Positions 46,327 through 55,917 of a stretch of DNA of 64,000 bases are shown here, piece after piece. The position numbers and the translations under genes are program-made. The first letter of the stretch is position 1, and every line of letters starts with the position of its first letter. The notes below the pieces were generated by a model. The model worked only from the letters and a program-made list of their open reading frames with translations, searched no databases and had not been told where the DNA came from. The DNA comes from Phenylobacterium deserti. Lineage in GTDB: Bacteria; Pseudomonadota; Alphaproteobacteria; Caulobacterales; Caulobacteraceae. The DNA lies in contig CALQQB010000002.1 of assembly GCA_943332615.1 (NCBI GenBank), positions 167,245 through 231,244 on the forward strand. The letters run 5' to 3'.

Positions 46327-47343
46327 TTACATCTGGTCTTCGAACTTCTTGGCGAGCTCTTCGATGTTCTCGGGCGGCCAGTTCGGCACGTCCATGCCGA
46401 GGTGGAGCCCCATCCCGGCGAGAACTTCCTTGATCTCGTTCAGCGACTTGCGGCCGAAGTTCGGGGTGCGGAGCATCTCCGCCTCCGTCTTCTGGATCAG
46501 GTCGCCGATGTAGACGATGTTGTCGTTCTTCAGGCAGTTGGCCGAACGGACGGAGAGCTCAAGCTCATCGACCTTCTTCAACAGCGCCGGATTGAACGGC
46601 AGTTCCGGCTTGGCTTCGCCTTCGACCTTCTTCTTCGGTTCTTCGAAGGTGATGAAGATCTGCAGCTGGTCCTGGAGGATGCGCGCGGCGTAGGCCACCG
46701 CGTCCACCGGCGAAACGGCGCCGTTGGTTTCCAGGTCCATGATCAGCTTGTCGTAGTCCAGGCTCTGGCCTTGGCGGGTGGGCTCGACGCGGTAGGCGAC
46801 GCGCTTGACCGGGGAATAGAGAGCATCGACGGCGATCAGGCCGATCGGCGCGTCTTCCGGACGGTTCATCTCGGCGGGGACATAGCCCTTGCCGGTCTGG
46901 ACCGTGAATTCCATGCGGACCTGGGCGCCGTCGTCCAGCGTGCAGAGCACGTGGTCGGGGTTCAGGATGTCGATGTCCGACGGCGCTTCGATCTGACTGG
47001 CGGTGACCGGGCCGGGGCCGTTGGCGCGGAGCGTCATGCGCTTCGGGCCTTCGGCGTGCATCCGCAGCGCCAGTTGCTTGATGTTCAGCACGATGTCGAC
47101 GACGTCCTCGCGCACGCCTTCCAGCGAGGAGAACTCGTGGACCACGCCGTCGATCTGCACCGCGGTCACGGCCGCGCCTTGCAGGGAGGAGAGAAGCACG
47201 CGCCGCAGGCTATTGCCCAGGGTCACGCCGAAGCCGCGCTCGAGAGGCTCGGCCACCAGACGCGCCTTGCGGTTGGCGTCGGCCCCCGTCTCGATCTGCG
47301 GCTTCTCGGGACGGATTAGTTCATTCCAGTTTCGTTCGATCAC
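46327..47343 (-). CDS. rpoA: RNA polymerase alpha subunit
   Basis: A 338-residue subunit. The N-terminal dimerisation domain (residues 1-235) carries [20 protein letters not shown] and [18 protein letters not shown]. After a linker, the C-terminal domain (about 255-338; [34 protein letters not shown]) contacts UP elements and activators. Length is normal for alphaproteobacteria. In the usual alpha operon order rpsM-rpsK-rpoA-rplQ, 73 bp after rpsK. Confidence 0.97.
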   Translation of the reverse strand: MIERNWNELIRPEKPQIETGADANRKARLVAEPLERGFGVTLGNSLRRVLLSSLQGAAVTAVQIDGVVHEFSSLEGVREDVVDIVLNIKQLALRMHAEGPKRMTLRANGPGPVTASQIEAPSDIDILNPDHVLCTLDDGAQVRMEFTVQTGKGYVPAEMNRPEDAPIGLIAVDALYSPVKRVAYRVEPTRQGQSLDYDKLIMDLETNGAVSPVDAVAYAARILQDQLQIFITFEEPKKKVEGEAKPELPFNPALLKKVDELELSVRSANCLKNDNIVYIGDLIQKTEAEMLRTPNFGRKSLNEIKEVLAGMGLHLGMDVPNWPPENIEELAKKFEDQM

Positions 47344-47416
47344 GGTGTCCCTCGGAATCGCATGTGCGCCGGCCGCAAAACCGCGGACCGGCGTAAGGGA
47401 ATTAGCAGCCTGACGA

Positions 47417-47806
47417 CTAGACGCGCCGGCGTTTGGGCGGGCGGCAGCCGTTGTGCGGAATGGGGGTCACGTCCCGGATAGTCGTGATCGTCATACCCAC
47501 CGCCTGCAGCGCGCGCAGCGCGGACTCACGACCCGAGCCAGGGCCCGAGACATTGACTTCCAGCGTGCGCACGCCGTGTTCAGCGGCCTTACGGCCGGCG
47601 TCCTCAGCCGCCATCTGCGCGGCATAGGGCGTCGACTTACGCGAACCCTTGAACCCCATCAGACCGGCGCTGGACCAGGAGATGGCGTTCCCCTGAGCGT
47701 CGGTGATGGTGATCATGGTATTGTTGAACGAGGCGTTCACGTGCGCCACGCCCGAAGTGATGTTCTTGCGCTCGCGACGTTTGACGCGCGCCGGTTCCTT
47801 GGCCAT
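47417..47806 (-). CDS. rpsK: 30S ribosomal protein S11
   Basis: A 129-residue protein starting [20 protein letters not shown] and ending [13 protein letters not shown], the classic S11 C-terminus. It lies on the 30S platform next to the Shine-Dalgarno helix of 16S rRNA. It follows rpsM by 15 bp in the alpha operon and has the expected length. Confidence 0.96.
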   Translation of the reverse strand: MAKEPARVKRRERKNITSGVAHVNASFNNTMITITDAQGNAISWSSAGLMGFKGSRKSTPYAAQMAAEDAGRKAAEHGVRTLEVNVSGPGSGRESALRALQAVGMTITTIRDVTPIPHNGCRPPKRRRV

Positions 47807-47821
47807 CGGAGACTGACTCTC

Positions 47822-48190
47822 TTACTTCTTCTTGCCGGCGATCGGCTTGGCGGGCCCCTTACGGGTGCGGGCATTGGTGTGGGTGCGCTGACCGCGGACC
47901 GGCAGGCCCTTGCGGTGACGCAGGCCACGGTAGCAGGCCAGGTCCATGAGCCGCTTGATGTTGCCAGAGGTGTCGCGGCGCAGGTCGCCTTCGACCATGT
48001 AGTCGCGGTCGATCGTCTCGCGAATCTGCAGCACTTCCTGGTCGGTCAGCTGATTGACGCGCCGGGCGTCCTCGATGCCGACCTTCCCGACGATCTCGCG
48101 GGCTTTCGCCTCGCCGATGCCATGGATGTACTGCAGCGCGATCACGACGCGCTTGTTGGTGGGGATGTTGACGCCAGCAATACGAGCCAC
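47822..48190 (-). CDS. rpsM: 30S ribosomal protein S13
   Basis: A 122-residue protein starting [20 protein letters not shown] and ending with a Lys-rich tail ([11 protein letters not shown]) that reaches toward P-site t[23 protein letters not shown] is the diagnostic C-terminal region. First gene of the alpha operon here, with its own promoter about 110 bp upstream instead of following adk directly. Confidence 0.96.
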   Translation of the reverse strand: MARIAGVNIPTNKRVVIALQYIHGIGEAKAREIVGKVGIEDARRVNQLTDQEVLQIRETIDRDYMVEGDLRRDTSGNIKRLMDLACYRGLRHRKGLPVRGQRTHTNARTRKGPAKPIAGKKK

Positions 48191-48300
48191 GTGGGACCTT
48201 CTCCTAGATCACGCGACAGAAGCGCGAATGGCGCCCCGACCCTCAACACCCTCAAGGCGTCGGCCGGCGCGTCCTTCACGCTCTTTCGCGGAAGCGCCCC

Positions 48301-48328
48301 GTTATATGGATCGACGACGCGCCGTCAA
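48301..48328 (-). promoter_or_regulatory. promoter of the alpha operon (rpsM-rpsK-rpoA-rplQ)
   Basis: On the minus strand TTGACG (48323-48328) and TATAAC (48301-48306) are 16 bp apart, with a start predicted near 48294 and a leader of about 100 nt before rpsM. A close consensus match and the expected place for a promoter once the operon is separated from adk. Confidence 0.65.
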
Positions 48329-48386
48329 TGGCCGAAACGCCCAAATGTGAACGAAATGCTGCACGCGCCAGCGGACATGTCTCGCG

Positions 48387-48412
48387 CGGTTGGGCCCCTC
48401 CGGCCTCAACCG
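48387..48412 (-). terminator. possible terminator after the glycosyltransferase
   Basis: CGGTTG(A)GGCC pairs with GGCCCAACCG (one bulge) around a five-base loop, 50 bp downstream of the glycosyltransferase stop and before the rpsM promoter. No U-tract, so termination is tentative. Confidence 0.4.
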
Positions 48413-48464
48413 GGAGATCAAAGGAAAGCATGAGAGGCCCAGCATTGCAATTGGTTGGCTGGTT

Positions 48465-49154
48465 TCAATCGGCATGCAGGGTGCGTTGCAGCGTCCCGCG
48501 CCACTCATCGGCGTAATCGCAGTGAGCATAGGCCTCAAAATAGGGCCCTCCCCGCGTGAAATGTGCGATCCGCGCCCCGGCGTCATAGTCGTACTCTCCG
48601 ACCAGCCAGTTCCACTCAAGGGGCAGCGCGCCGACGTCGTCGCCCGAGGACAGCCAGCGGAACTGGTGCAGATCAAGACCGCTGGCGGACCGCACATATT
48701 CCGGCGTCAGGGCTCGGCAGCGGGCGTTGTTGAGGAGCATCACGCTCGACCAGTTCTTCTTCGCGTACCTCGCCTGGGCATGGTTCAAAAACTTCGTCTC
48801 ATCGCGCGGGACGTAGTCGTGCTGGCAGCACATGACGGCGAAACGCTCGTCAGCCAGGTTGAACAGGTCCGCGATATCGCCCCGGACCAGCATGTCGCAG
48901 TCCATGAACAGCGACCAGCCCGAGTAGCCCGAAAGCCAGGGCGTCAGGAACCGCGAGAACGAGAACTCCGTCGACTGCTGAGGCGACGCGTCGCGGGCCC
49001 AGCGGGCCTTTAGATTGGCGAGATTGACCGGCGTGAAACGAACGGGGCGGGAAGCGCTCTCTAGAATGCTCTGGCACAGGACGTGGTAGGCGACGACCTC
49101 CTGGCGATCGTAGCCGATGTAGATATCCAGTACCGGCGACGGGGGCGGGCTCAT
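48465..49154 (-). CDS. small GT-A-type glycosyltransferase
   Basis: A 229-residue protein starting LDIYIGYDRQEVVAYHVLCQ, with the nucleotide-sugar DxD motif in LFMDCDMLV (about residue 85) and a downstream region (NWSSVMLLNNARC, LPLEWNWLVGEYDY, IAHFTRGGPY) typical of GT8-like or COG5597 glycosyltransferases. No membrane segment. ATG 49154 overlaps the stop of the TPR gene (TGATGA), so both are made together. Donor, acceptor and target are unknown. The location between adk and rpsM is unusual. Confidence 0.8.
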   Translation of the reverse strand: MSPPPSPVLDIYIGYDRQEVVAYHVLCQSILESASRPVRFTPVNLANLKARWARDASPQQSTEFSFSRFLTPWLSGYSGWSLFMDCDMLVRGDIADLFNLADERFAVMCCQHDYVPRDETKFLNHAQARYAKKNWSSVMLLNNARCRALTPEYVRSASGLDLHQFRWLSSGDDVGALPLEWNWLVGEYDYDAGARIAHFTRGGPYFEAYAHCDYADEWRGTLQRTLHAD

Positions 49155-51058
49155 CGGCCGCCACCGGCGGACAGAACGTCGACCACGGCTTTGATCACGG
49201 GCGCCCAGGCGCCCCGCTCCGCTTGGCGGAAGAGTTGGACGGATTGATACCAGGGCATCGTCGTTCCCTCAGCCATGTAACGCCACTCGGGCACGTTCGG
49301 AAGCAGGGCCAGGCACCCTGCGCCCAGGGCGCCGGAGAGGTGAACATTGGTGTTCTGCACCGATACGACAGCGTCGAGGTTGCCGATGAGCCCGGCCAGA
49401 TCCTCAAAGTCCTCGATCTCCCGCGGATCGAACACCTTGACCCGCGCACCGAGCGCCTCGTTCACCGCCCGAACCTCTTTGCGAGGATCGCCATGCTGGA
49501 GGCTCACGAACTCTGTCCCCGCCACCGCCATCAACGGCGCCATGTCGATCAAGGCCACCGAGCGCTCAGCGCGACGCGTGCCCGGCGTTCCGCCACGCCA
49601 AGACAGGCCGATGCGACGCCCGCGCGCGGGCCCAAGCCTGGCCGCCCAGCGCGCCAGGCTTTCCGGCGGCGCGCGCAGGAAGGCCGCGCCTCCGAACCTG
49701 TCTGTCCCATTTCGAAACAATCGGCCGAGGCTTCCCATCGCCAGGATGGTGTCGAATCCGGCCAGGGAAAACGGCGTTCCCGCCGGCGGCAGGAAGGTCA
49801 CGTTCGGCATTGAGCCCGAGAACAGGCGGACGAGGCGTTCATCGCAGACGCAGACGACATCACGCGCCACGCCGGCCAGGTCAGGGATCATGCTGGCGAA
49901 CATCACCTGGTCACCGACGCCCTGTTCTCCGACGAGGAGGACCCGCCGATTGCGCAGCCCTTCGACGGTCACCTGCGTGTCGAACCTGTCCTTCAGGGCC
50001 CGTGGCGCCGGCCCCCGGCTCCAGAGCAGGAAGGCCTCTTCCTGCCAGCGCGCCTCGTAGTCGCGCCACCCGCCCTCGAAGTCGCCGGTCATCAGACGGA
50101 CCGGCGCTCGGCGATAGCGTCCAAGGGATGCTGTGGGCCGCAAGGCCACAGCCCGGTCGAGGGTCGAGAGCGCCTCGCGATACTGGCCAAGGGCCGCCTG
50201 CGCCAGACCGACACCCGTCAAGGGTTCATAGGGATCCTCGACCGACGTGGCCGTCTCCGAGAAGCACGCCATGGCCTCATCGTAACGACCAAGCCCTTGC
50301 AGGGCAGCGCCCCGGGTCATCGCCGCCGCGACGCTATGCTGTCGGATGAGCCAGTCCTCCGAGAGTGCGAGCGCCTCGGCATGACGCTCACCTGCAGTGA
50401 GCAGCGCTCCGACGTTGCGCTGCGCCGCGGCGTGGTCGGGCTTCAGCGACAAGGCCTTGCGATACGCGGCCTCGGCCTCGGCGACCCGCTCAAGCGCCCG
50501 GAGCGCGGTGCCCAGGTTCACCATCGCGTCAGCATGACCGGGGTCCAACGCCAGGGCGCGCATTAGAGTTCGCTCCGCCTCCAGATGCTTGCCTTGCAAG
50601 AGTTGGGCGTGGGCAAGGTCCGCGTGCGCATCGGCGACGTCGGGGCTAAGTTGCACCACCCGCTGCAGTTGAATTTCCGCGAGGGCGACCTTGGACTCCG
50701 CCATCAGCGCGAAGCCCCAGCGCTGCCGCAGCAGCAGCTCGATCTCCGGCGGAGGCTGCGGTCGCTCGCTCAGCAGGCTGTCGGCGCGTTCAAACTGGCC
50801 GGCCATCACCAGCGCACGCGCATACATAGGCCGCGCGCTGTCAGCGCCGCCCTCCAGTCTCGCAGCCGACTCCAGAAGCGGCAGGGCGCGGTCGAGTTCA
50901 TTGCGGCGAAGGTGGATGACCCCCAGCCCGAGCAGGGCCTGGGGATCGTTCGGGCGTGACGTCAGAACGGTGCGGTAGAGGCGGCCGGCGTCGTCAAGGC
51001 GGCCGTCTCGACGGTGATCCATGGCGAGGCCAAGGAGGGTGTCCGGATCAGACTCCAT
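49151..51058 (-). CDS. TPR protein with GT9/GT41-like C-terminal domain
   Basis: A 635-residue protein. Residues 1-330 are about nine tetratricopeptide repeats (DAGRLYRTVLTSRPNDPQAL, HADAMVNLGTALRALERVAE, AAYRKALSLKPDHAAAQRNV). Residues 370-635 resemble a glycosyltransferase of the heptosyltransferase/O-GlcNAc transferase-like group (RNRRVLLVGEQGVGDQVMFA, RIGLSWRGGTPGT, FVSLQHGD, VSVQNTNVHLSGALGAGCLA, PNVPEWRYM). Such proteins may glycosylate flagellin or surface proteins; the target here is unknown. ATG 51058 is 25 bp after adk, so it is probably read from the spc operon. Confidence 0.8.
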   Translation of the reverse strand: MESDPDTLLGLAMDHRRDGRLDDAGRLYRTVLTSRPNDPQALLGLGVIHLRRNELDRALPLLESAARLEGGADSARPMYARALVMAGQFERADSLLSERPQPPPEIELLLRQRWGFALMAESKVALAEIQLQRVVQLSPDVADAHADLAHAQLLQGKHLEAERTLMRALALDPGHADAMVNLGTALRALERVAEAEAAYRKALSLKPDHAAAQRNVGALLTAGERHAEALALSEDWLIRQHSVAAAMTRGAALQGLGRYDEAMACFSETATSVEDPYEPLTGVGLAQAALGQYREALSTLDRAVALRPTASLGRYRRAPVRLMTGDFEGGWRDYEARWQEEAFLLWSRGPAPRALKDRFDTQVTVEGLRNRRVLLVGEQGVGDQVMFASMIPDLAGVARDVVCVCDERLVRLFSGSMPNVTFLPPAGTPFSLAGFDTILAMGSLGRLFRNGTDRFGGAAFLRAPPESLARWAARLGPARGRRIGLSWRGGTPGTRRAERSVALIDMAPLMAVAGTEFVSLQHGDPRKEVRAVNEALGARVKVFDPREIEDFEDLAGLIGNLDAVVSVQNTNVHLSGALGAGCLALLPNVPEWRYMAEGTTMPWYQSVQLFRQAERGAWAPVIKAVVDVLSAGGGR

Positions 51059-51083
51059 GCGACGTCGCCAAAGGGCGCCTCGG

Positions 51084-51650
51084 TCAGGTCGGCGACATCG
51101 CCGCGTCGATACCGGCGGCCACGGCCGCGACCGCGCCCATGCCATCGACTTCCACCAACTTGCCCTGTGCCTGATAGTAGGGAAGCAGCGGCGCGGTCTG
51201 AGTGTTGTAGGCGTTCAGTCGGATCACGAAGCTCTCCGGATTGTCGTCCGGGCGGCCCGACTCGGCGAAGCGGCCAGCGATGCGGGTCTTCAGCGCCTCG
51301 TCATCGACCTTCAGGCGGACGACGAGGTCGATCTTCGCGCCCCGGCCGGCGAGCATGGCGTCCAGGGCCTCCGCCTGGGCGAGGGTGCGCGGGAAGCCGT
51401 CGAAGATCGCGCCGCCAGCGGCTTCCGCCTCGGGCAGCCGCCCCTCGATCAATTCGATAACGATCTCATCGGAGACCAACTCGCCACGCTGCATGATGCC
51501 GCTGACCCGCTGGCCGAGATCGGAACCCGAGGCGATGGCGGCGCGGAGCATGTCGCCCGTCGATAGCTGGACCATGTTCTTGCCATCGACCAGGCGCTTG
51601 GCCTGGGTGCCCTTCCCCGCCGCGGGCGGACCGAACAGGATCAGGTTCAT
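51084..51650 (-). CDS. adk: adenylate kinase
   Basis: A 188-residue enzyme that interconverts ATP+AMP and 2 ADP. P-loop GPPAAGKGTQAKRL (residues 7-20), AMP site STGDMLRAA, and FDGFPRTLAQAEAL are clear. It is the short form: the LID domain is replaced by a short loop (GRFAESGRPDDNPES), as in many alphaproteobacteria. It follows secY by 63 bp, the conserved position at the end of the spc operon. Confidence 0.96.
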   Translation of the reverse strand: MNLILFGPPAAGKGTQAKRLVDGKNMVQLSTGDMLRAAIASGSDLGQRVSGIMQRGELVSDEIVIELIEGRLPEAEAAGGAIFDGFPRTLAQAEALDAMLAGRGAKIDLVVRLKVDDEALKTRIAGRFAESGRPDDNPESFVIRLNAYNTQTAPLLPYYQAQGKLVEVDGMGAVAAVAAGIDAAMSPT

Positions 51651-51713
51651 CTCTAAGCTCTCCCCAAGCCGACGCTCTTGTTGGCGCCCGTCCCCTACAT
51701 CAGCAAAATTCTC

Positions 51714-53060
51714 TCAGCGACCGCGCCCGCGCAGCTTCGACTTCTTGATCAGCCCCTCGTACTGGTGCGCCAGCAGATGCGACTGGATCTGGGCCACCGT
51801 GTCCATGGTGACGCTGACCACGATCAGCAGCGACGTGCCGCCCATGTAGAACTGGGCGTGGAAGACCCCCATCAGGGCCTCGGGCAGCAGGCAGACCACG
51901 GTGATGTAGGCGGCGCCGATCACCGTCAGCCGGCTCAGCACGAAGTCCATGTACTCCGCCGTCCGCTTGCCGGGCCGGATGCCTGGGAGGAAGCCGCCGT
52001 ACTTGCGCAGGTTCTCCGCCGTGTCTTCGGGGTTGAACACCACAGAGGTGTAGAAGAAGCAGAAGAAGACGATCAGCGCGCCGTAGATGGTCATGAACAG
52101 CGGCTGGCCGTGCTGAAGCTGGGCCACCACGACGTTTAGCCACTGCATCTGCTCCGGCAGGTTCGCGCCGGCGGCGAAGCCGACGATGCTGGCCGGGAGC
52201 AGTAGGAGCGATGAGGCGAAAATCGGCGGGATGACGCCGGAGGTGTTGATCTTCAGCGGCAGGAACGAGGTGTCGCCGCCAAACATGCGGTTACCCACCT
52301 GGCGCTTGGGGTACTGCACCAGCAGCCGCCGCTGCGACCGCTCCATGAACACGATGGCCACGGTCACGGCGACCACGACCAGGATGAGCAGGAGCAGGGT
52401 GCCGGGGTTCATCGAACCCGTGCGGGTCAGTTCCAGCGCCTGCAGCAGGTACTGCGGCAGCTGGGCCACGATGCCCGCGAAGATGATCAGCGAGACGCCA
52501 TTGCCAACGCCGCGGCTGGTGATCTGCTCGCCCAGCCACATCAGGAACATGGTGCCGCCGGTCAGCATGACCACGGTGGAGATGATGAAGAACGGGCCCG
52601 GATTGATCACCAGGCCCGGGCTCTGCGCCAACCCGGCCGCGATGGCGAACGACTGCACGATCGCCAGAACGACGGTAAGGTAGCGGGTGTACTGGTTGAG
52701 CGTCTTGCGCCCCGCCTCGCCGCCTTCCTTCCGCAGCTTCTCCCAGGGCGGGTAAACCGTCCCCAGCAGTTGCACGATGATCGAGGCCGAAATGTACGGA
52801 CCAACGTTCAGGGCGAAGATCGCCATCCGCTGGACGGCGCCGCCGGAGATCATGTTGAACATGCCCAGGATGCCCTGTGCCTGTCCGGAGAACGCCTGCT
52901 GAAACGCGACCGGGTCGATCCCCGGGATGACGATGTAGGTCCCCAGGCGATAGACGATCATCGCCATCAGGGTGAACCAGATGCGCTTATGCAGCTCCGT
53001 CGCCTTGCGGAAGGCGCCGAAGTTCAGATTGGCGGCGAGCTGTTCAGCGGCCGAGGCCAT
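51714..53060 (-). CDS. secY: preprotein translocase subunit SecY
   Basis: A 448-residue channel protein with ten predicted membrane helices. RIWFTLMAMIVYRLGTYIVI is helix 1; the plug region reads GIDPVAFQQAFSGQAQGILG; GEQITSRGVGNGVSLIIFAG and NLRKYGGFLPGIRPGKRTAE are signatures of cytoplasmic loops contacting SecA and the ribosome. It is cotranscribed with spc-operon ribosomal genes; the 84-bp gap to rplO is wider than average. Confidence 0.97.
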   Translation of the reverse strand: MASAAEQLAANLNFGAFRKATELHKRIWFTLMAMIVYRLGTYIVIPGIDPVAFQQAFSGQAQGILGMFNMISGGAVQRMAIFALNVGPYISASIIVQLLGTVYPPWEKLRKEGGEAGRKTLNQYTRYLTVVLAIVQSFAIAAGLAQSPGLVINPGPFFIISTVVMLTGGTMFLMWLGEQITSRGVGNGVSLIIFAGIVAQLPQYLLQALELTRTGSMNPGTLLLLILVVVAVTVAIVFMERSQRRLLVQYPKRQVGNRMFGGDTSFLPLKINTSGVIPPIFASSLLLLPASIVGFAAGANLPEQMQWLNVVVAQLQHGQPLFMTIYGALIVFFCFFYTSVVFNPEDTAENLRKYGGFLPGIRPGKRTAEYMDFVLSRLTVIGAAYITVVCLLPEALMGVFHAQFYMGGTSLLIVVSVTMDTVAQIQSHLLAHQYEGLIKKSKLRGRGR

Positions 53061-53144
53061 GCAGCAAATCCCCTGACTCGATAGTCGTGCTCACATAAGG
53101 CGAACCGGTCCCAGTTACGAGGCCGGCCGCGCCGCAGAGAGAGG

Positions 53145-53630
53145 TCAGGCTTCCGCCGCGGCGGCTTCCGGCTTGGTCGTGGTGAGCGTGCCGCCGGCCT
53201 TTTCCACGGCGGCGCGCGCGCCGGTGGTGGCCGCGTAGACGGACAGGATGAGCTTCGACGTCAGTTCGCCTTCACCCAGCAGCTTCACGCCGTCCTTGAC
53301 GCGACGGATGACGCCGGCCTTCAGCAACGCGTCAGCGTCGATGGCGGCCTTGGCGTCGAGCTTGCCGGCGGCGATCGCCTGCTCGATGCGCCACAGGTTC
53401 ACCTCGGCAAAATCCTTGCGGTTGCGCGAGGTGAAGCCGCGCTTCGGCATGCGCATGTGCAGCGGCATCTGGCCGCCTTCGAAACCATGGATCGACACGC
53501 CGGAGCGCGCCTTCTGGCCCTTCACACCGCGACCGGCGGTCTTGCCCTTGCCCGAACCCGGGCCCCGGCCGACGCGCATGCGGTTCTTGGTGGAGCCACC
53601 CTGCGGTGCGAGTTCATTGAGCTTGGTCAT
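53145..53630 (-). CDS. rplO: 50S ribosomal protein L15
   Basis: A 161-residue protein starting [20 protein letters not shown] with the basic loop [20 protein letters not shown], diagnostic of L15. The C-terminus extends with Ala/Glu-rich residues. ATG 53630 is chosen from this conserved start; the upstream frame is open only because it crosses a repeat element that separates this gene from rpmD. Confidence 0.96.
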   Translation of the reverse strand: MTKLNELAPQGGSTKNRMRVGRGPGSGKGKTAGRGVKGQKARSGVSIHGFEGGQMPLHMRMPKRGFTSRNRKDFAEVNLWRIEQAIAAGKLDAKAAIDADALLKAGVIRRVKDGVKLLGEGELTSKLILSVYAATTGARAAVEKAGGTLTTTKPEAAAAEA

Positions 53631-53687
53631 ATGCGCCTCTCCTTGGAGATCTATCGCCCGGCGGTGGCCGGACTCGGCTGGTTTCGT

Positions 53688-53827
53688 TTCCTCCCCTTCA
53701 TGGGGAGGGTGGACCGGGCAAGGCCCGGGATGAGTGGAGAAGGCGCGATCAAACTCGACGCCTGATCGTGGGCTCCCCACCCTGACCGGCAAAGCCGGCC
53801 GGTCCCTCCCCGTGAAGGGGAGGGAAA
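53688..53827. repeat. 140-bp palindromic element inside the spc operon
   Basis: Inverted ends TTCCTCCCCTTCATGGGGAG (left) and CTCCCCGTGAAGGGGAGGGA (right), each also a small hairpin, bound an interior containing further stems (GGGCAAGGCCC and CCGGCAAAGCCGG). It fills the gap between rpmD and rplO. It resembles a non-autonomous MITE/REP-type element. Operon transcription must pass through it. Confidence 0.75.
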
Positions 53828-53828
53828 G

Positions 53829-54008
53829 CTACTCGGTCACCACCTCGACCAGGTGGTTCACCTTGGCGATCATGCCGCGTACCGAGGGATTGTCCTCCAG
53901 CGTGGACACACGGCCGACGCGGTTCAGACCCAGGCCCACGAGCGTGGCGCGCTGGTCGCTCTTGCGGCGGATCGGGCTGCCGGTCTGGCGGACTTTGACT
54001 TGGGCCAT
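53829..54008 (-). CDS. rpmD: 50S ribosomal protein L30
   Basis: A 59-residue protein reading [20 protein letters not shown], then [13 protein letters not shown] and a VNHLVEVV end, a full-length bacterial L30. ATG 54008 lies 5 bp after rpsE. Its stop touches the palindromic element that follows. No cysteine; normal size. Confidence 0.95.
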   Translation of the reverse strand: MAQVKVRQTGSPIRRKSDQRATLVGLGLNRVGRVSTLEDNPSVRGMIAKVNHLVEVVTE

Positions 54009-54013
54009 TCGAC

Positions 54014-54604
54014 TTAACCTTCGACTTCGGTCGCGGCCGGGGCCGACGCGCCATCGGACCTGCGCCCGATAACGTCAGAGACCTTCTTGCCACGCTTGGC
54101 CGCCACCTGGCGGGGCGAGGATTGGGCCTTCAGCGCTTCGAACGTCGCGCGCACCATGTTGTAGGGGTTGGACGAGCCGACCGACTTGCCGACCACGTCC
54201 TGGACACCCAGGGTTTCGAGAACCGCCCGCATCGGGCCGCCGGCGATGACGCCGGTGCCGGGAGGCGCCGCGCGGACCATCACCTTGCCCGCGCCCCAAC
54301 GGCCGTTGCCGTCGTGATGCAGCGTGCGGCTTTCGCGCAGCGGCACGCGGATCATCGACTTCTTGGCTTCTTCGGTGGCCTTACGGATGGCTTCCGGCAC
54401 TTCACGCGCCTTGCCGTGGCCGTAACCGACGCGGCCCTTCTGGTCGCCCACGATCATGAGGGCGGCGAAGGAGAACCGACGGCCACCCTTCACTGTGGCC
54501 GCGACGCGGTTGATGTGGACCAGCTTCTCGACAATCTCGTTGTCGCGATCGTCTTCGTTGCTGCGATTGCGACGATCGCCGCGCTGTTCGTCTCTGCGAG
54601 CCAT
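54014..54604 (-). CDS. rpsE: 30S ribosomal protein S5
   Basis: A 196-residue protein. [20 protein letters not shown] begins the double-stranded-RNA-binding domain; [20 protein letters not shown] and [20 protein letters not shown] are characteristic. An Arg/Asp-rich N-terminal tail ([20 protein letters not shown]) and an Ala/Glu-rich C-terminus are extra relative to E. coli. S5 contributes to decoding accuracy. 10 bp after rplR. Confidence 0.96.
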   Translation of the reverse strand: MARRDEQRGDRRNRSNEDDRDNEIVEKLVHINRVAATVKGGRRFSFAALMIVGDQKGRVGYGHGKAREVPEAIRKATEEAKKSMIRVPLRESRTLHHDGNGRWGAGKVMVRAAPPGTGVIAGGPMRAVLETLGVQDVVGKSVGSSNPYNMVRATFEALKAQSSPRQVAAKRGKKVSDVIGRRSDGASAPAATEVEG

Positions 54605-54614
54605 GATCGTTTCC

Positions 54615-54971
54615 TTAGAAATTCAGGCCGGCTTCGCGCGCGGCGTCGGCCAGGGCCTTGACCCGACCATGGTACAGGTAGCCGCCCCGATCGAAGACGA
54701 CGTCCTTGACGCCCTTTTCGATCGCGCGTTGGGCCACCAGGGCGCCTACCTTGGCGGCGGCGTCCTTGTCGGAGCCCTTTACGGCCTTCTCGCCTTCCAG
54801 CGAAGACGCCGCGGCCAGGGTCACGCCGCGCTCATCATCGATGACCTGGGCGTAGATGTTCTTGGCCGAACGGAAGATCGACAGGCGCGGACGACCGTTA
54901 GCCACCTTCTTGAGGTGAGTGCGGACGCGCTGGGCGCGGCGGAGGGTTGCGGTGCGGGGAGAGAGCGCCAT
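54615..54971 (-). CDS. rplR: 50S ribosomal protein L18
   Basis: A 118-residue 5S-rRNA-binding protein: [39 protein letters not shown] and [20 protein letters not shown] are signatures. It starts 3 bp after rplF, suggesting coupled translation. Length normal. Confidence 0.96.
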   Translation of the reverse strand: MALSPRTATLRRAQRVRTHLKKVANGRPRLSIFRSAKNIYAQVIDDERGVTLAAASSLEGEKAVKGSDKDAAAKVGALVAQRAIEKGVKDVVFDRGGYLYHGRVKALADAAREAGLNF

Positions 54972-54974
54972 GGC

Positions 54975-55508
54975 CTACTTCTTCTTGCCTTCTTTGCGCC
55001 GGACCGTCTCGCCCTGATAACGGACGCCCTTGCCCTTGTAGGGCTCCGGCGGACGGATACGGCGAATCCGAGCGGCGATTTCGCCGACGACCTGCTTGTC
55101 GATGCCCGAGATCTTGACCTCGGTCTGCTTCGGAACAGCGAAGCTGATCCCTTCCGGAGGCGGGATGTTTACGTCGTGGCTGAAGCCCAGTTGCATGGAG
55201 AGCGCGGAGCCCTTCATGGCAGCCCGGTAGCCCACGCCGACCAGTTCGAGGGTCTGTTCATAGCCCTGGGTCACGCCCTGAACCATGTTCGCGACCAGCG
55301 TGCGCGACAGGCCCCACATCGCTTGCGCGCGGGTGGTGTCGACGCGCTTGGAGAGCGTTAGTTCGCCCCCCTCCTGCTTGACTTCGATCTCTTCGGCGAC
55401 CGTCCAGGCAAGTTGCCCTTTCGGGCCCGTCACCGAGACCGTCTGCCCGTCAAGGGTCACCGTGACCCCGGCAGGGACGACGACTGCCTTCTTTCCGATA
55501 CGAGACAT
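54975..55508 (-). CDS. rplF: 50S ribosomal protein L6
   Basis: A 177-residue protein starting [20 protein letters not shown] and ending [20 protein letters not shown], the conserved L6 C-terminal RNA-binding end. Two duplicated alpha/beta domains near the GTPase centre. ATG 55508 is chosen from the family start; it is one base after the rpsH stop. Confidence 0.96.
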   Translation of the reverse strand: MSRIGKKAVVVPAGVTVTLDGQTVSVTGPKGQLAWTVAEEIEVKQEGGELTLSKRVDTTRAQAMWGLSRTLVANMVQGVTQGYEQTLELVGVGYRAAMKGSALSMQLGFSHDVNIPPPEGISFAVPKQTEVKISGIDKQVVGEIAARIRRIRPPEPYKGKGVRYQGETVRRKEGKKK

Positions 55509-55509
55509 A

Positions 55510-55905
55510 TCAGTAGACCCGGCAGAGAACTTCGCCGCCCACGTTGGCGTCACGCGCCGCAGTGTCCGACATAACGCCCTTCGGCGTCGACAGGATCGAG
55601 ATCCCGAGACCGTTCTTCACGGGCTTCAGGTCCTTGATCGATGAATAGACGCGGCGGCCAGGCTTCGATACGCGGCTGATCTCGACGATGACGGGGGCGC
55701 CGTCAAAATATTTCAGCTCGATCTCGAATTCCGGGAAGGCGCCCGGCTTCTCGACCAGGTGATAGCTACGGATGTAGCCCTCGTCCGCCAGCACATCGAG
55801 GACGCGCGCACGCATCTTCGACGCGGGCGTCGAAACCTTGGACCGGCCGCGCGCGGCGGCGTTCTTAATGCGGGCGATCAGGTCGCCAATAGGGTCGTTG
55901 ACCAT
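55510..55905 (-). CDS. rpsH: 30S ribosomal protein S8
   Basis: A 131-residue protein: [20 protein letters not shown] at the N-terminus and [20 protein letters not shown] near the C-terminus, the S8 signature. A central assembly protein of the 30S and, in E. coli, the translational repressor of the spc operon. Whether the same feedback exists here cannot be read from sequence. Confidence 0.96.
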   Translation of the reverse strand: MVNDPIGDLIARIKNAAARGRSKVSTPASKMRARVLDVLADEGYIRSYHLVEKPGAFPEFEIELKYFDGAPVIVEISRVSKPGRRVYSSIKDLKPVKNGLGISILSTPKGVMSDTAARDANVGGEVLCRVY

Positions 55906-55917
55906 CTGTCCCTCCCC

